A stretch of DNA of 64,000 nt from Acidobacteriota bacterium. Its GTDB lineage: Bacteria; Acidobacteriota; Vicinamibacteria; Vicinamibacterales; SCN-69-37. A program made the position numbers and the translations under genes. The DNA lies in NCBI GenBank assembly GCA_947467605.1, contig CANIII010000023.1:1-64000 (forward strand), in the 5' to 3' direction. Positions 33,678-42,600 of this stretch are shown in pieces. Below the pieces are notes generated by a model. It was not told the origin of the DNA. It saw only the letters and a program-made list of their open reading frames with translations, and did not search any database. How positions within the stretch are numbered: the stretch's first letter is position 1; each line of letters opens with the position of its first letter.

Positions 33678-36242
33678 TCAACCCTGGCCGCGCGGTTGAA
33701 GTCCGACGCGGGTCACGGCCTCACGAAATCTTGGATCCGCGCGAACGGCATCCCAGGCGCGATCAGCATTGAGAAATACCAGCGCCGGCGCGCGATCGTC
33801 AAATGCCGCCGACAGGAATCTGAAGGCGCGTTCCCCATCGCCGAGACGAGCCCAGAGGCGCGCGAAATCCAGCGGGGAGGCGTAGCCGCCAGTCACGGCT
33901 CGGCGTTCGAGCCTGGGGAGTTCCACGTTCAGCAGTGCCGCGCGATCGAGTTGGCGGTAGCCCTGCTCACCGCGCGCGGTGCTCATCAACGACCGCAACT
34001 CCTCATCACGGTCGTCGCCTTCGAGTTCGTGCGCCTGCGCACGCGCAGCAATGGCCTCATCAAATCGCCCCTGCGCCTGACGCACTTCCGCCAGCCCAAA
34101 TCGCGGCGACGCCATGTCCGCGTGCGTGTTGATGAGCGTGAGATACAGGGCCGCCGCCTCGTCCAAATGACCTGCGTGGAACAGGTAGTTGGCTTCCGCA
34201 TTGACGAAGATGGTGCTGAGCGGATCGATGCGCCGCGCCCGACGGACAATTTGCAGCGCCTCATCGACGTGCCCCATCGCCCAGCGTTCCATCGCGTGCG
34301 TGAGCAACAACTCGGGCTGAAGCTCACGATCGGCGGCGGCACTCGTGAGGTGAAACTCGCGCTCCGCGGACGTCCAGTCCCATTCAAAAAAGAAGTGCGT
34401 AATCGCGAGGCCGAAGTGCAGATCGGGCAATGCGGGATTCAACACCGACGCCCGCGCGAGGCTCTGAGCAATCTGCGGCGTCGCCTCGGCCGGACGGATA
34501 AAACTGTCAAGCGCACAGGTCCAATACGTGCCGGCAAGAGCCACCCACGCCTCGGCAAACCGTGGATCCCTGGCAACGGCGCCGGTCAACAACTCGCGCG
34601 CCGCCAGGTAGTCCTGCTCCGAGCCCGCCATCTGAAAAGGACGAGCACGGAGAAACAGGTCGTAGGCCTCCGCGTCGTCAGTGGGTCTGCTCAACAGCTG
34701 CAGGCGTTCGTCGCGCGTCAAGCGAAGATGCAGCCCCTCGTCCACAATCGCCGAGGCCACCTCGTCCCACAACGCGAAGATGTCGGCGGTGCCGCGGTCG
34801 TAGCCCTTCTTCCAGAGCGACTTCCCGGTCGCGACATCGATCAGTTCCGCAACGATGCGCAGGCGTCCGGCATCGAGTGTGAGCTTGCCCGTCAACACCG
34901 TTTCGACACCGAGTTGCCGTCCGATGACGCGCGTGTCGGTGGAGGTGTCGACAAAATTCGAGACGAGGCTGAAACTCTTTACGCGGATCGGGAGATGCCG
35001 CAATCGACCAATCAGCGCCTCCGTAATCCCGATGCAGAGATAGTCGCCATCAGGGCTCGTGCTGGCGTTGAGGAAGGGCAACACGGCGATGCTCTGCGGT
35101 GGCCACAGGAACCACGCGCTGACACCGGCCACCGCAGCCGCGGCGGTCGCGCTGCCAAGCCACACGGCTTGACGTCGCGTCAGCCCCACGGAGAGTCGTG
35201 TGCTGATGCGCCGCAGAGCGGACTCGAGTTCGGCCGTATCCGAATAGCGTGCGGCCGGGTCTTTCGCCAGACACCGCTCCAGCACACGCCGCACCGACGC
35301 CGGCACTCGGGGGTTGAGGCTCTCGACCGGCTGCGGTTGCGCCTCGATGATCGCAGCGAGCGTCTCCACTCGGGAATCTCGGTGAAACGCGCGAGACCCC
35401 GAGAGCATCTCGTAGAGGATCGCGCCGAACGAAAACTGATCCGACGCGAAACTGGTGGGCCGCCCAGCCGCCTGTTCGGGAGACATGTACCCGAGCGTGC
35501 CGACGATCGAGCCCTCTTCACCGAGCCCTCCGTCTCGCCTCGCAATGCCGAAGTCGAGTACCTTGACGAGTCTGTCCGGCCGCACCATGACGTTCTCGGG
35601 TTTGAGATCGCGATGGACGATCCCGCGCGCATGCGCGGCCGCGAGTGCCGCTGCCAACTGCACGCCGACATCGAGGGCCGTCCCGACCGGCATCGGGCTC
35701 ACCGACATGAATTCCCGAAGGGTCTGTCCCTCGACCAGTTCCATGGCGATGAACGCGAGGTCCTCATCCCCGGTCCCCTCGCCGACGCCATAGATCGTCA
35801 CGATGTTGGGATGATTCAGCGCTGACGCCGCGCGCGCTTCGTCCTCAAATCGTCGGCGATAGGCCGGATCCGCAGCGATTGACGGATCGAGCACTTTGAC
35901 GGCCACGTCGCGATCGAGCCGCGAGTCGCGCGCGCGATACACTTCGCCCATTCCGCCCGCGCCGATCATCGTCACGATCGCGTAGCCACCCACCTGCCGC
36001 CCTTCAAGCCGTGTCCGCCGGCTATCCGCCAGATCTCGTGCGGCGAGGACAAATGCCGAGCCTTCAAGAAAGTGGGCGGCAGCGGCTTCATGGTCGAGGA
36101 GTGATTGCACGTCCCTTCTCAGCCCATCGTCGCGATCACCGATCTCGGCAAGGAAAGCAGCGCGCTCCGACACGCCGAGCTCGAGGGCCTGATGGTAGAG
36201 GTGCTCGACGTCGCGCCAACGGTCTGACGGATGCTCAGACAT
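33678..36242 (-). CDS. Transmembrane Ser/Thr protein kinase with TolB-like and TPR sensor region
   Basis: Protein of 854 residues. The N-terminal 90 residues are helical, and the kinase domain spans about residues 86-345: GAGGMGEVYRARD (Gly loop), VAVKVLD (Lys), IVHRDLKPENVMV (catalytic loop), VLDFGIARR (DFG) and GTLGYMSPEQAAG. One membrane segment follows (VWLGSATAAAAVAGVSAWFL). Outside it lie a TolB/FlgO-like domain (SIAVLPFLNASTSPDGDYLC) and TPR-like repeats to the C-terminus. The kinase looks intact. The ATG overlaps the sigma-factor remnant by eight bases. In Acidobacteria this kinase type regularly follows an ECF sigma factor, presumably forming a signalling pair. Confidence 0.9.
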   Translation of the reverse strand: MSEHPSDRWRDVEHLYHQALELGVSERAAFLAEIGDRDDGLRRDVQSLLDHEAAAAHFLEGSAFVLAARDLADSRRTRLEGRQVGGYAIVTMIGAGGMGEVYRARDSRLDRDVAVKVLDPSIAADPAYRRRFEDEARAASALNHPNIVTIYGVGEGTGDEDLAFIAMELVEGQTLREFMSVSPMPVGTALDVGVQLAAALAAAHARGIVHRDLKPENVMVRPDRLVKVLDFGIARRDGGLGEEGSIVGTLGYMSPEQAAGRPTSFASDQFSFGAILYEMLSGSRAFHRDSRVETLAAIIEAQPQPVESLNPRVPASVRRVLERCLAKDPAARYSDTAELESALRRISTRLSVGLTRRQAVWLGSATAAAAVAGVSAWFLWPPQSIAVLPFLNASTSPDGDYLCIGITEALIGRLRHLPIRVKSFSLVSNFVDTSTDTRVIGRQLGVETVLTGKLTLDAGRLRIVAELIDVATGKSLWKKGYDRGTADIFALWDEVASAIVDEGLHLRLTRDERLQLLSRPTDDAEAYDLFLRARPFQMAGSEQDYLAARELLTGAVARDPRFAEAWVALAGTYWTCALDSFIRPAEATPQIAQSLARASVLNPALPDLHFGLAITHFFFEWDWTSAEREFHLTSAAADRELQPELLLTHAMERWAMGHVDEALQIVRRARRIDPLSTIFVNAEANYLFHAGHLDEAAALYLTLINTHADMASPRFGLAEVRQAQGRFDEAIAARAQAHELEGDDRDEELRSLMSTARGEQGYRQLDRAALLNVELPRLERRAVTGGYASPLDFARLWARLGDGERAFRFLSAAFDDRAPALVFLNADRAWDAVRADPRFREAVTRVGLQPRGQG

Positions 36243-36766
36243 GTCCCGCCAACTCGCGCAGGAGCCAGACCTTCGCAAACCGCCAATCACGCATGACGGT
36301 TTCCGCTGAAACGTGCAGGGCCTCGGCAGTTTCCTCCACGCTCAAGCCGCCGAAAAAACGCATTTCGACGACCTGACCCTTCCGCGCATCCACCGCCGCC
36401 AGTGCCTGGAGTGCATCATCAAGCGCCACCAGATCCGCGCCACGCGCTGGAGACACGACGAGCGCTTCATCGAGCGTCACGCTGATGATGCCGGCGCCGC
36501 GTTTCTGGTAGCCCCGGGAACGCGCGTAGTCCACCAGGACGCGCCGCATAACCCGTGACGACATGGCAAAGAAGTGCGCGCGGTCCTGCCACCGAACCGC
36601 GTCGCGCCAATTGACGCAATTCCGCGTGCACGGCGACCATCAGACTCTCAAGTGCGGATTGATCGCCCTGGCCCCACGCCAGGAGCAAGTCAGTGACCTG
36701 ATGGCACGTCGAACCAGCGTGCGGCGTGCCATTCGTCATTGGAGTAGCCGACTCTACACCCGGCAT
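36235..36766 (-). pseudogene. ECF sigma factor broken by an internal out-of-frame deletion
   Basis: Two fragments of one acidobacterial ECF sigma factor lie in different frames. The 5' fragment, from about 36739 or 36766, encodes HQVTDLLLAWGQGDQSALES and AVHAELRQLAR. The 3' fragment encodes WRDAVRWQDRAHFFAMSSRV, then a normal region 4 (GQVVEMRFFGGLSVEETAEA and RDWRFAKVWLLREL) to the stop at 36235. About 28 residues normally between these parts (the ERPGHTL...NEAYLRL part of region 2) are absent. At the junction (about 36601-36620) the same bases ttggcgcgac serve both frames, suggesting deletion at a microhomology. The 3' part could still be made alone from the ATG at 36564 (109 residues), with only a stub of region 2. 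Confidence 0.8.
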
Positions 36767-36838
36767 CGCGCCGTCTCGTCCGGATTTATTTCTTCAGGCG
36801 GATGACAGTTCACGACGAGTTTTCCCGCCTATACAGAT

Positions 36839-37339
36839 ATGACACTTCGTACGTTCGGCCTCGTCCTGGTCCTGGCGGCCGCACTGGGATGCCGCGAGAG
36901 CATCTCCGCGCCGACTCAGCCGATTCAATCAACGGCCTTCGTCTTTTCACGCATCCTCCCGCCACCCCAGGCACTGGTGCCCGGCACGACGGTGTCAGAT
37001 GGGCTCGAGAACGACGGCTCCTACTCATATGTGGGCGAAGCCTACGAGAGCGACTACTGCTCGGCGTGTAAGTTCTATACGCTTCGCACGCCGGCGGATG
37101 GCGACGTTCGGATCGACGTTCAGTGGGCGGGGACGCCGCAGGTCGCACTCTGGTGCGATCGCGCCGGGGTCATCACGGTCGGCGAACCGAAGACAGGGAG
37201 CGGAACGCCCACCCTCAGCCTCACGGTCCCGCGCGGATCTGAAATCAGGCTGATCGTCGGCACACCGTTCCCAACAAAGGCACCGGCCGTTCGCGTGGCG
37301 TTCACCATAGCCTCAATCGTGCTGCCCTCAGGAACATAG
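36839..37339 (+). CDS. CxxC lipoprotein, paralogue 1 of 3
   Basis: Protein of 166 residues. A lipoprotein signal ends in LVLAAALGC (lipidated Cys 18). The mature domain, of about 120 residues, has GTTVSDGLENDGSYSYVGEA, ESDYCSACKFYTL, DVRIDVQWAGTP, and LSLTVPRGSEIRLIVGTPFP. It shares these four blocks with the next two genes. The fold looks like a pre-peptidase-C-type beta-sandwich carrying an invariant Cys pair. No catalytic residues are obvious. A tataca hexamer ends four bases before the ATG, hinting at a leaderless message. Divergent from the broken sigma factor and its kinase. Confidence 0.78.
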   Translation: MTLRTFGLVLVLAAALGCRESISAPTQPIQSTAFVFSRILPPPQALVPGTTVSDGLENDGSYSYVGEAYESDYCSACKFYTLRTPADGDVRIDVQWAGTPQVALWCDRAGVITVGEPKTGSGTPTLSLTVPRGSEIRLIVGTPFPTKAPAVRVAFTIASIVLPSGT

Positions 37340-37348
37340 GGGACCGAC

Positions 37349-37879
37349 ATGCGCCTTCGTGTTTGGAATCTGTCTGCGTCGCTCATCGTCGCGTTGGGAA
37401 GCGTCGGGAGTTGCGCCTTGCCGTCGCATCCGCTCGCACCAACGACGTCCGTTGCCGTGATCACCAAGACACAGTTCGTGCCGTGGCCAGCGCTCTCACC
37501 GGGGATGACGATTTCAGATGGGCTGGTGAGAGACACTTCATACGGGTTCATCGGCGAGCCAGACCAGAGCGACTACTGCACGGCATGCCGGTTCTATACG
37601 CTGACAGTTTCCGCCGATGCTGATGTTCGAGTGGACCTTCGCTGGCCGGGAACGCCGGTACTCGGACTCTGGTCGGCCTCATACGTCGAGGACACCATCA
37701 CTCGCGGCACACCTATTACCGGAACTGCGGCAACGACACTCTCGTTGACCGTGCCACGTGGATTCTCTGTCAATCTGATCGTGGGTACGCCGTACCCAAC
37801 GCCTGCGCCGGCGACGTCTGTGGCATTCACGATCACAGCGACCAGGCTGCCTTCACAAACATTCGGCAACATTCGCTAA
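37349..37879 (+). CDS. CxxC lipoprotein, paralogue 2 of 3
   Basis: Protein of 176 residues, nine bases after paralogue 1. The lipoprotein signal ends in LIVALGSVGSC. The conserved blocks are MTISDGLVRDTSYGFIGEPD, QSDYCTACRFYTL, DVRVDLRWPGTPVLGLW, and LSLTVPRGFSVNLIVGTPYP. It is the most divergent of the three in the stretch between the second and third blocks, where it has a few extra residues. Function unknown; the position of the Cys pair right after SDY is identical in all three. Confidence 0.78.
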   Translation: MRLRVWNLSASLIVALGSVGSCALPSHPLAPTTSVAVITKTQFVPWPALSPGMTISDGLVRDTSYGFIGEPDQSDYCTACRFYTLTVSADADVRVDLRWPGTPVLGLWSASYVEDTITRGTPITGTAATTLSLTVPRGFSVNLIVGTPYPTPAPATSVAFTITATRLPSQTFGNIR

Positions 37880-37900
37880 GCTATTTTCGAGGACTCACAC

Positions 37901-38386
37901 ATGCCGCTCCGTGGTCTCGCACTATTGCTCGCCGCCGTTGTCCTCTCGGCTAGCAGCCTGGGTTGCTCGGCGTCTTCTTCGCCGCTTCAGCCGACCACCG
38001 CCGCGTCGCAATCCGGCGTGACATCGTTCAAGGTGTTGCAACCGGGAACAACGTTGTCGGATCGACTGGCGAACGACGGATCGCACGCCTACGTCGGTGA
38101 AGTCTACGAGAGTGATTACTGCGCGCCGTGCAAGTTCTACTCGCTGGCTGCGCCGTCGGATGCCGACGTCCGCATCGACCTGAACTGGACCGGGTCCGGG
38201 ACATTCGGACTATGGTCCAACCGGTCGGGCACCGTCATGAATGGCCAGCCCGGAAGCGCGCCGGCCACCCTCAGTGTCACGATCACACGCGGATCCACCG
38301 TGTCCATCTTCGTCGGCGCACCCTTCGGCACGGGGCCGGCCAGCCTCGTGCCGTTCAATATCTCGGCATCCGTTCTGCCGGGCTGA
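37901..38386 (+). CDS. CxxC lipoprotein, paralogue 3 of 3
   Basis: Protein of 161 residues, 21 bases after paralogue 2, with gaggactcacac before the ATG. The lipoprotein signal ends in VVLSASSLGCSAS. Conserved blocks: TTLSDRLANDGSHAYVGEVY, ESDYCAPCKFYSL, DVRIDLNWTGSGTFGLW, and LSVTITRGSTVSIFVGAPFG. It is closer to paralogue 1 in the first block (NDGS..YVGE.YESDYC). It ends 15 bases before the stop of the convergent aldolase gene. Three copies in a row suggest local duplication followed by divergence. Confidence 0.78.
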   Translation: MPLRGLALLLAAVVLSASSLGCSASSSPLQPTTAASQSGVTSFKVLQPGTTLSDRLANDGSHAYVGEVYESDYCAPCKFYSLAAPSDADVRIDLNWTGSGTFGLWSNRSGTVMNGQPGSAPATLSVTITRGSTVSIFVGAPFGTGPASLVPFNISASVLPG

Positions 38387-38401
38387 CGACCCAACCCTCA
38401 G

Positions 38402-39412
38402 CTACCCGAGTTCGTCGGCCGACTTCGCGCCGTAGAACGCGAACCACGGGTGCGCCGGCTTGATGGCTTCGTTGACGTTCTTGATGTTCTCGACGCCCTG
38501 GGTCTCGAGCCACTTGCGGAAGGCGCCTGCGCCCTCCTTGGCGTAGATCGACATGCCGTCTTTCCAGGTCGCGCGGCCGCACAAAACACCTGAGTAGTTC
38601 ACGCCGCTTTCAGCCGCCAGCGCGAGGCCTTCGGTGAATTCCGCGTTGCTGACACCGGCCGAGAGATAGATAAAGGGCTTGGTCGATACCTTCGCCGCTT
38701 CGAGAAACCACTGCGCGGCTTCCTTGCGCGTGTACGCCGCGGGGCCGCCGCCTGAGGCCTTCGAGCCCTCGACGTATTTCATGTTGACGGGAATCTCGAC
38801 CTTCATCACGTCAACGCCGTAGCGGTCCTTCGTGAACTCGGCCATCGCACCGGTCACGATCGACGGCTTCTTCTTCGCGTACTCGAGGCTCTTCTCGTCG
38901 GCGCCTTCTTCGTAGCCGACAAACTCGAGGAAGAACGGGATGTCATTCGCGCGGCACTCGTCGCCAATGCGCTCCACCCACGCCTGCTTCAAGTCGTTGA
39001 CGGGTTTCGGATCGAATGGCGTGTAGTAGAGAAGAATCTTGAGACAGTCGGCGCCAATTTCCTTCAAGCGGCGCACCGACCACACATCGAGCAAATCGGG
39101 CAGTCGGCCGGGCGTGGCCGAGTCGTAGCCGGTCTTCTCATACGCCATCAGAAGGCCGGAACCCTTGGCGCGGCGCTTCGAGGCGGGAATGCCCCACTCT
39201 GGATCGAGCAGGATCGCGCTCGCGTGCTGCGTGAGCACCTCGGCGACGAGCGTCTTGAACTCCTCCATCATCGCGTCGGTGGTGGGCTTGCCCCCCTCCT
39301 TGGCCAGCATCTTGCTGAGCGATCCGCGCTGATCCATGGCGGCCGCGGCGATGACGCCGCGTTCGTTCGAAACCGCCTTCATGCCAGCCAGCTTGCCGGG
39401 GGTGAGTTTCAT
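38402..39412 (-). CDS. lacD: Tagatose 1,6-diphosphate aldolase-like protein (LacD family)
   Basis: Protein of 336 residues, the normal length for this family. It starts MKLTPGKLAGMKAVSNERGV with AAAAMDQRGSLSKML and contains ILLDPEWGIPASKRRAKGSG, LKILLYYTPFD, FFLEFVGYEEGADEKS, VMKVEIPVNMKYVEG (likely Schiff-base Lys region), and a GVLCGRATWKDG phosphate-binding end. LacD-type class I aldolases split ketohexose bisphosphates to triose phosphates. No other lac or tagatose gene is nearby, so the physiological substrate may be a related sugar phosphate, for example a sulfosugar or fructose bisphosphate. A single-gene unit, convergent with the lipoprotein genes. Confidence 0.85.
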   Translation of the reverse strand: MKLTPGKLAGMKAVSNERGVIAAAAMDQRGSLSKMLAKEGGKPTTDAMMEEFKTLVAEVLTQHASAILLDPEWGIPASKRRAKGSGLLMAYEKTGYDSATPGRLPDLLDVWSVRRLKEIGADCLKILLYYTPFDPKPVNDLKQAWVERIGDECRANDIPFFLEFVGYEEGADEKSLEYAKKKPSIVTGAMAEFTKDRYGVDVMKVEIPVNMKYVEGSKASGGGPAAYTRKEAAQWFLEAAKVSTKPFIYLSAGVSNAEFTEGLALAAESGVNYSGVLCGRATWKDGMSIYAKEGAGAFRKWLETQGVENIKNVNEAIKPAHPWFAFYGAKSADELG

Positions 39413-39520
39413 GCGCGAAATCTTATCAATATCATGCGGGCAAAGACGAGAACGGGATCCGAGCTCGAAACACCCAGGAGGGTACGGTCGTAGCCACGTA
39501 GCGGACCCCTGGATGTCGAG

Positions 39521-39536
39521 CGGGAATTAATTCTCG
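39521..39536. promoter_or_regulatory. Near-perfect palindrome upstream of the second Oar-like receptor
   Basis: cgggaattaattctcg is symmetrical apart from one pair and contains a perfect gaattaattc core. It lies in the 194-base space between the LacD start (minus) and the receptor start at 39607 (plus). That space also has ccgggcccgg at 39551-39560. These may be operator or leader structures, but I recognise no riboswitch. Confidence 0.3.
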
Positions 39537-39606
39537 TTAACGTGGACGAACCGGGCCCGGAAACCGGTCTGTAGGGTAACGTCAAGGATTGTCCCTGGAG
39601 GGCTTT

Positions 39607-42600
39607 TTGAAGCAATCATCTGCACTCAATCGTCATTGGCCCATGCTCCGCGTGCTGGCCGCCGCACTTCTTGCCGGTGTCTGGGCGTTCAGCGCCGACC
39701 AGCTGATTGTCGATGCCGCCGGCCGGCAAGCCCCAGCCACCGCTGCCCCGCAGGCGCCCGCCACACCGGCCGCCGCAGGTTGCCGCGTGACCGGCAAGGT
39801 CTCGGCCCAAATCGCGAATCCAATGCGCGCGCAGATGGCTCAACTCGCTCAAATGGCCCAGGGCCGAGGCGGCGCTGCGCAGACGGCCGTCGCTGAGATC
39901 CCCGCCACCGTCGACACGGCCCTCCCAGGTGCCACCATCGTCGTCTACCAGGGCACGCGCCTCGTCGTAGCGACCTCGACGGAAGCCGACGGCAAGTTCA
40001 CGATCCGATTCACGCCGGGCCAGACGTTTCACGTCACCGCCGAGATGATGTCGTTCGCGAAGGCGGAAAAGGACATCACGCTCAAGGCGCTGCCGTGCGA
40101 CACGACGCTCGACTTTCAGTTGACGTTGCGTCCGCGGAATGAACCACTGAACGCGCCGGCCGCAGGCCAGACGGCAGCGGCCACGCCGACGAGCACCACC
40201 GCGGCGGCGACGCCAGCCGCGCCGGGTGCGCGCGGCACTGGCGCGCCGGCACGGCCGGCAGGCCAGACTGCGGCAGCGCCGGGTGGACGCGGCTTCGCGC
40301 AGTTGAACGTCACGCAAGACGCCACAGGCGCGGCCGCAGTCGCGGCATTGCCCGTCGCTGATCAGAATGCCGAGCTCGCAGCGTTCCTGCCGCCGGGCTT
40401 CAGCTTGAGCGGCGCGAATGCCGAAGCGGTGTCGGTGAATGGCGGCGGTGATGCGATCAACGTGGATCGCGGCATGCTCAACGACCGCATGACGGCGATT
40501 GGTCGCGGTGAATTTGATCCGGCGACGGGCCAGTTCGGTGAAGGCTTCACAGCACCGGGCGGTGGTGGTGCGGGTGGTGATGGCCAGGGCCGTGCGGGTG
40601 GACCCGGCGGTGGTGGCGATGGCGGCGGCCGCGGTGGTGGCGGTGGCCTTGGCGGATTCCAGCTCGGCGGCCGCGGTGGCCGCGGCCAGAGCCTGTATCA
40701 GGGTTCGGTGAACTACACGTATGGCGGGTCGGCGCTCAACACGACGGGCATTCAGCCGCGGAATGGCGTTCCCACAGAGGTGTCGCAACTGCCGTTCGCG
40801 CAGAACTCGTACGGCGCGACGATCGGCGGTCCACTGATCATCCCCGGCCTCTACCCCGACACGAAGCGTCGCACGAGCTTCCAGCTCAACTACACGGGCA
40901 ACCACTCGACCAACATTCAGGATCAGTACGCGACGGTGCCGACGGCAGCGATGCGCGCGGGTGACTTCTCGTCGAGCACAGTGCAACTCATCAATCCGAA
41001 AACGGGCAAGGCGTACGCGAACAATCAGATCCCTGTGAGCCAGATGGATCCTGCGGCGCTCGCGCTGCTCCGCTACATCCCGCTGCCGAACGTGGACGGC
41101 ACGACGGTGCAGAACCTGCACACAACGGGCACGACGCTCAACTCATCAAACAGCATCAGCCTGCGCATCAACCAGAACCTGACGCCGAATCTGCCCGAGC
41201 CTCGTGCCGGCGGTGCGGGTGCGCGTGGCGGCGGTGCGGCCGGCGGCGGTCGTGGCGGCGGTGGCGCCCAGGGCGGCGGACGCGGTGGTCGCGGCGGCTT
41301 GACGATCAACCTCTCGGCGCAGCTGCAGTATCGCGGCAACTCGAGCGAGCAGTTCAACATCATGCCGCAGCTCGGCGGTACGACGAAGAGCACGAGCGTC
41401 ACCGTGCCGATCACACTGACGGTCGCGAAGGGACGCACGAATCACAACTTCACCGTCAACATTGCGCACACAAGCAACGAGACGACGAATCAGTTCTCGA
41501 ATGCGACGAATGTGGCCGGGCTCGCGGGCATCACGTATCCGACCGCGCAGGACGCGCTCAACTGGGGCGTGCCCAACCTGACGTTCTCGAACTTCAACGT
41601 GCGGGGTGCGTCGGCCAATCTCCGAACCGACAATCGCATCACGACGAGCTACACGTTGTCGAAACCGCTGGGCAAACATCAGATGCGGTTTGGCACAGAC
41701 TTCCGCTACGACGCGTCATCGAGCGCGAGCAACAACAACGCGCGCGGCTCGTTCACGTTCACCGGTCTCTACACCGGCAACGGCGCGCTGGCCTCGCGTA
41801 ACACCGGCGCGGACGTCGCGGACTTCCTGCTCGGCATGCCGCAACAGGCGACGCTGCAAGTGGGCGGCACCACACGCCTCCGCGACAGGACGTTCTCCAT
41901 GTATGTCGAAGACAACTGGCAGCGCAGCGCAAAGATGACGTTCAACCTGGGCCTGCGCTGGGAAGTGGCGATGCCGTACACCGAAGCCGACGGCAAGATG
42001 GCCAACCTCGATGTGACGCAGGCATTCACCGCCGCCAGCGTGGTGACGCCCGGCATGACGGGCGCGGCATCAGGCACGACATTCGGATCGGGACTCGTCA
42101 AGACCGACTGGAACAACATCGGTCCGCGTGTCGGCATGGCCTACCGCCTCGCGCGCAACACGATTCTCAACACGAGCTACAGCATCACCTACAACGCGTC
42201 GTCCTACGCGTCGATCGCGCGCAACCTCGTCGGGCAACCGCCGTTTGCCGTGGCCGAGACAAACGTCGGCACGCTCGCCTCACCGCTCTCGCTGCAGACG
42301 GGCCTGCTCGGCGCGGCGGCAACAACGACGAATAACTACGGTGTGGATCCGAACTTCGGCCTGGGCATGATCCAAACATGGAACACGACCGTGTCGCGAA
42401 GCTTCTGGAAGATCTGGTCCGCGACCGTCGGCTACACAGGCACGCGAGGCACGAGCCTCGATCTGCTGCGCGCGCCGAACCGCAACCCGGACGGCACGCT
42501 CCGCATTGCAGGCGTGCAGGCCTTCACGTGGGAATCCTCCGGCGGTCATTCGCTGCTGTCACTTGGCAACATCTCGGTGCAGCGCGGCATGGCGAACGGC

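Noticed and set aside
33696..35825. A 709-codon open frame antisense to the Ser/Thr kinase gene
   Set aside because: Composition is Arg/Ala/Gln-rich without any domain. The sense strand encodes a kinase with every motif. Long antisense frames are expected at this G/C content.
36467..36612. Genuine C-terminal extension of the sigma factor 5' fragment (RRGSVAGPRALLCHVVTGYA and onward)
   Set aside because: In this frame the sequence is out-of-frame readout of the sigma-factor DNA; the family-like sequence continues in the other frame.
39413..39606. Riboswitch in the leader of the second receptor
   Set aside because: Palindromes such as ccgggcccgg and aaaccggt are present, but the sequence does not match the cores of riboswitches I know (c-di-GMP, cobalamin, TPP, glycine).
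39616..41121. A 501-codon antisense frame under the second Oar-like receptor
   Set aside because: It mirrors the Gly/Ala-rich codons of the receptor (Arg/Ala/Thr runs) and has no signal, domain or ribosome site.
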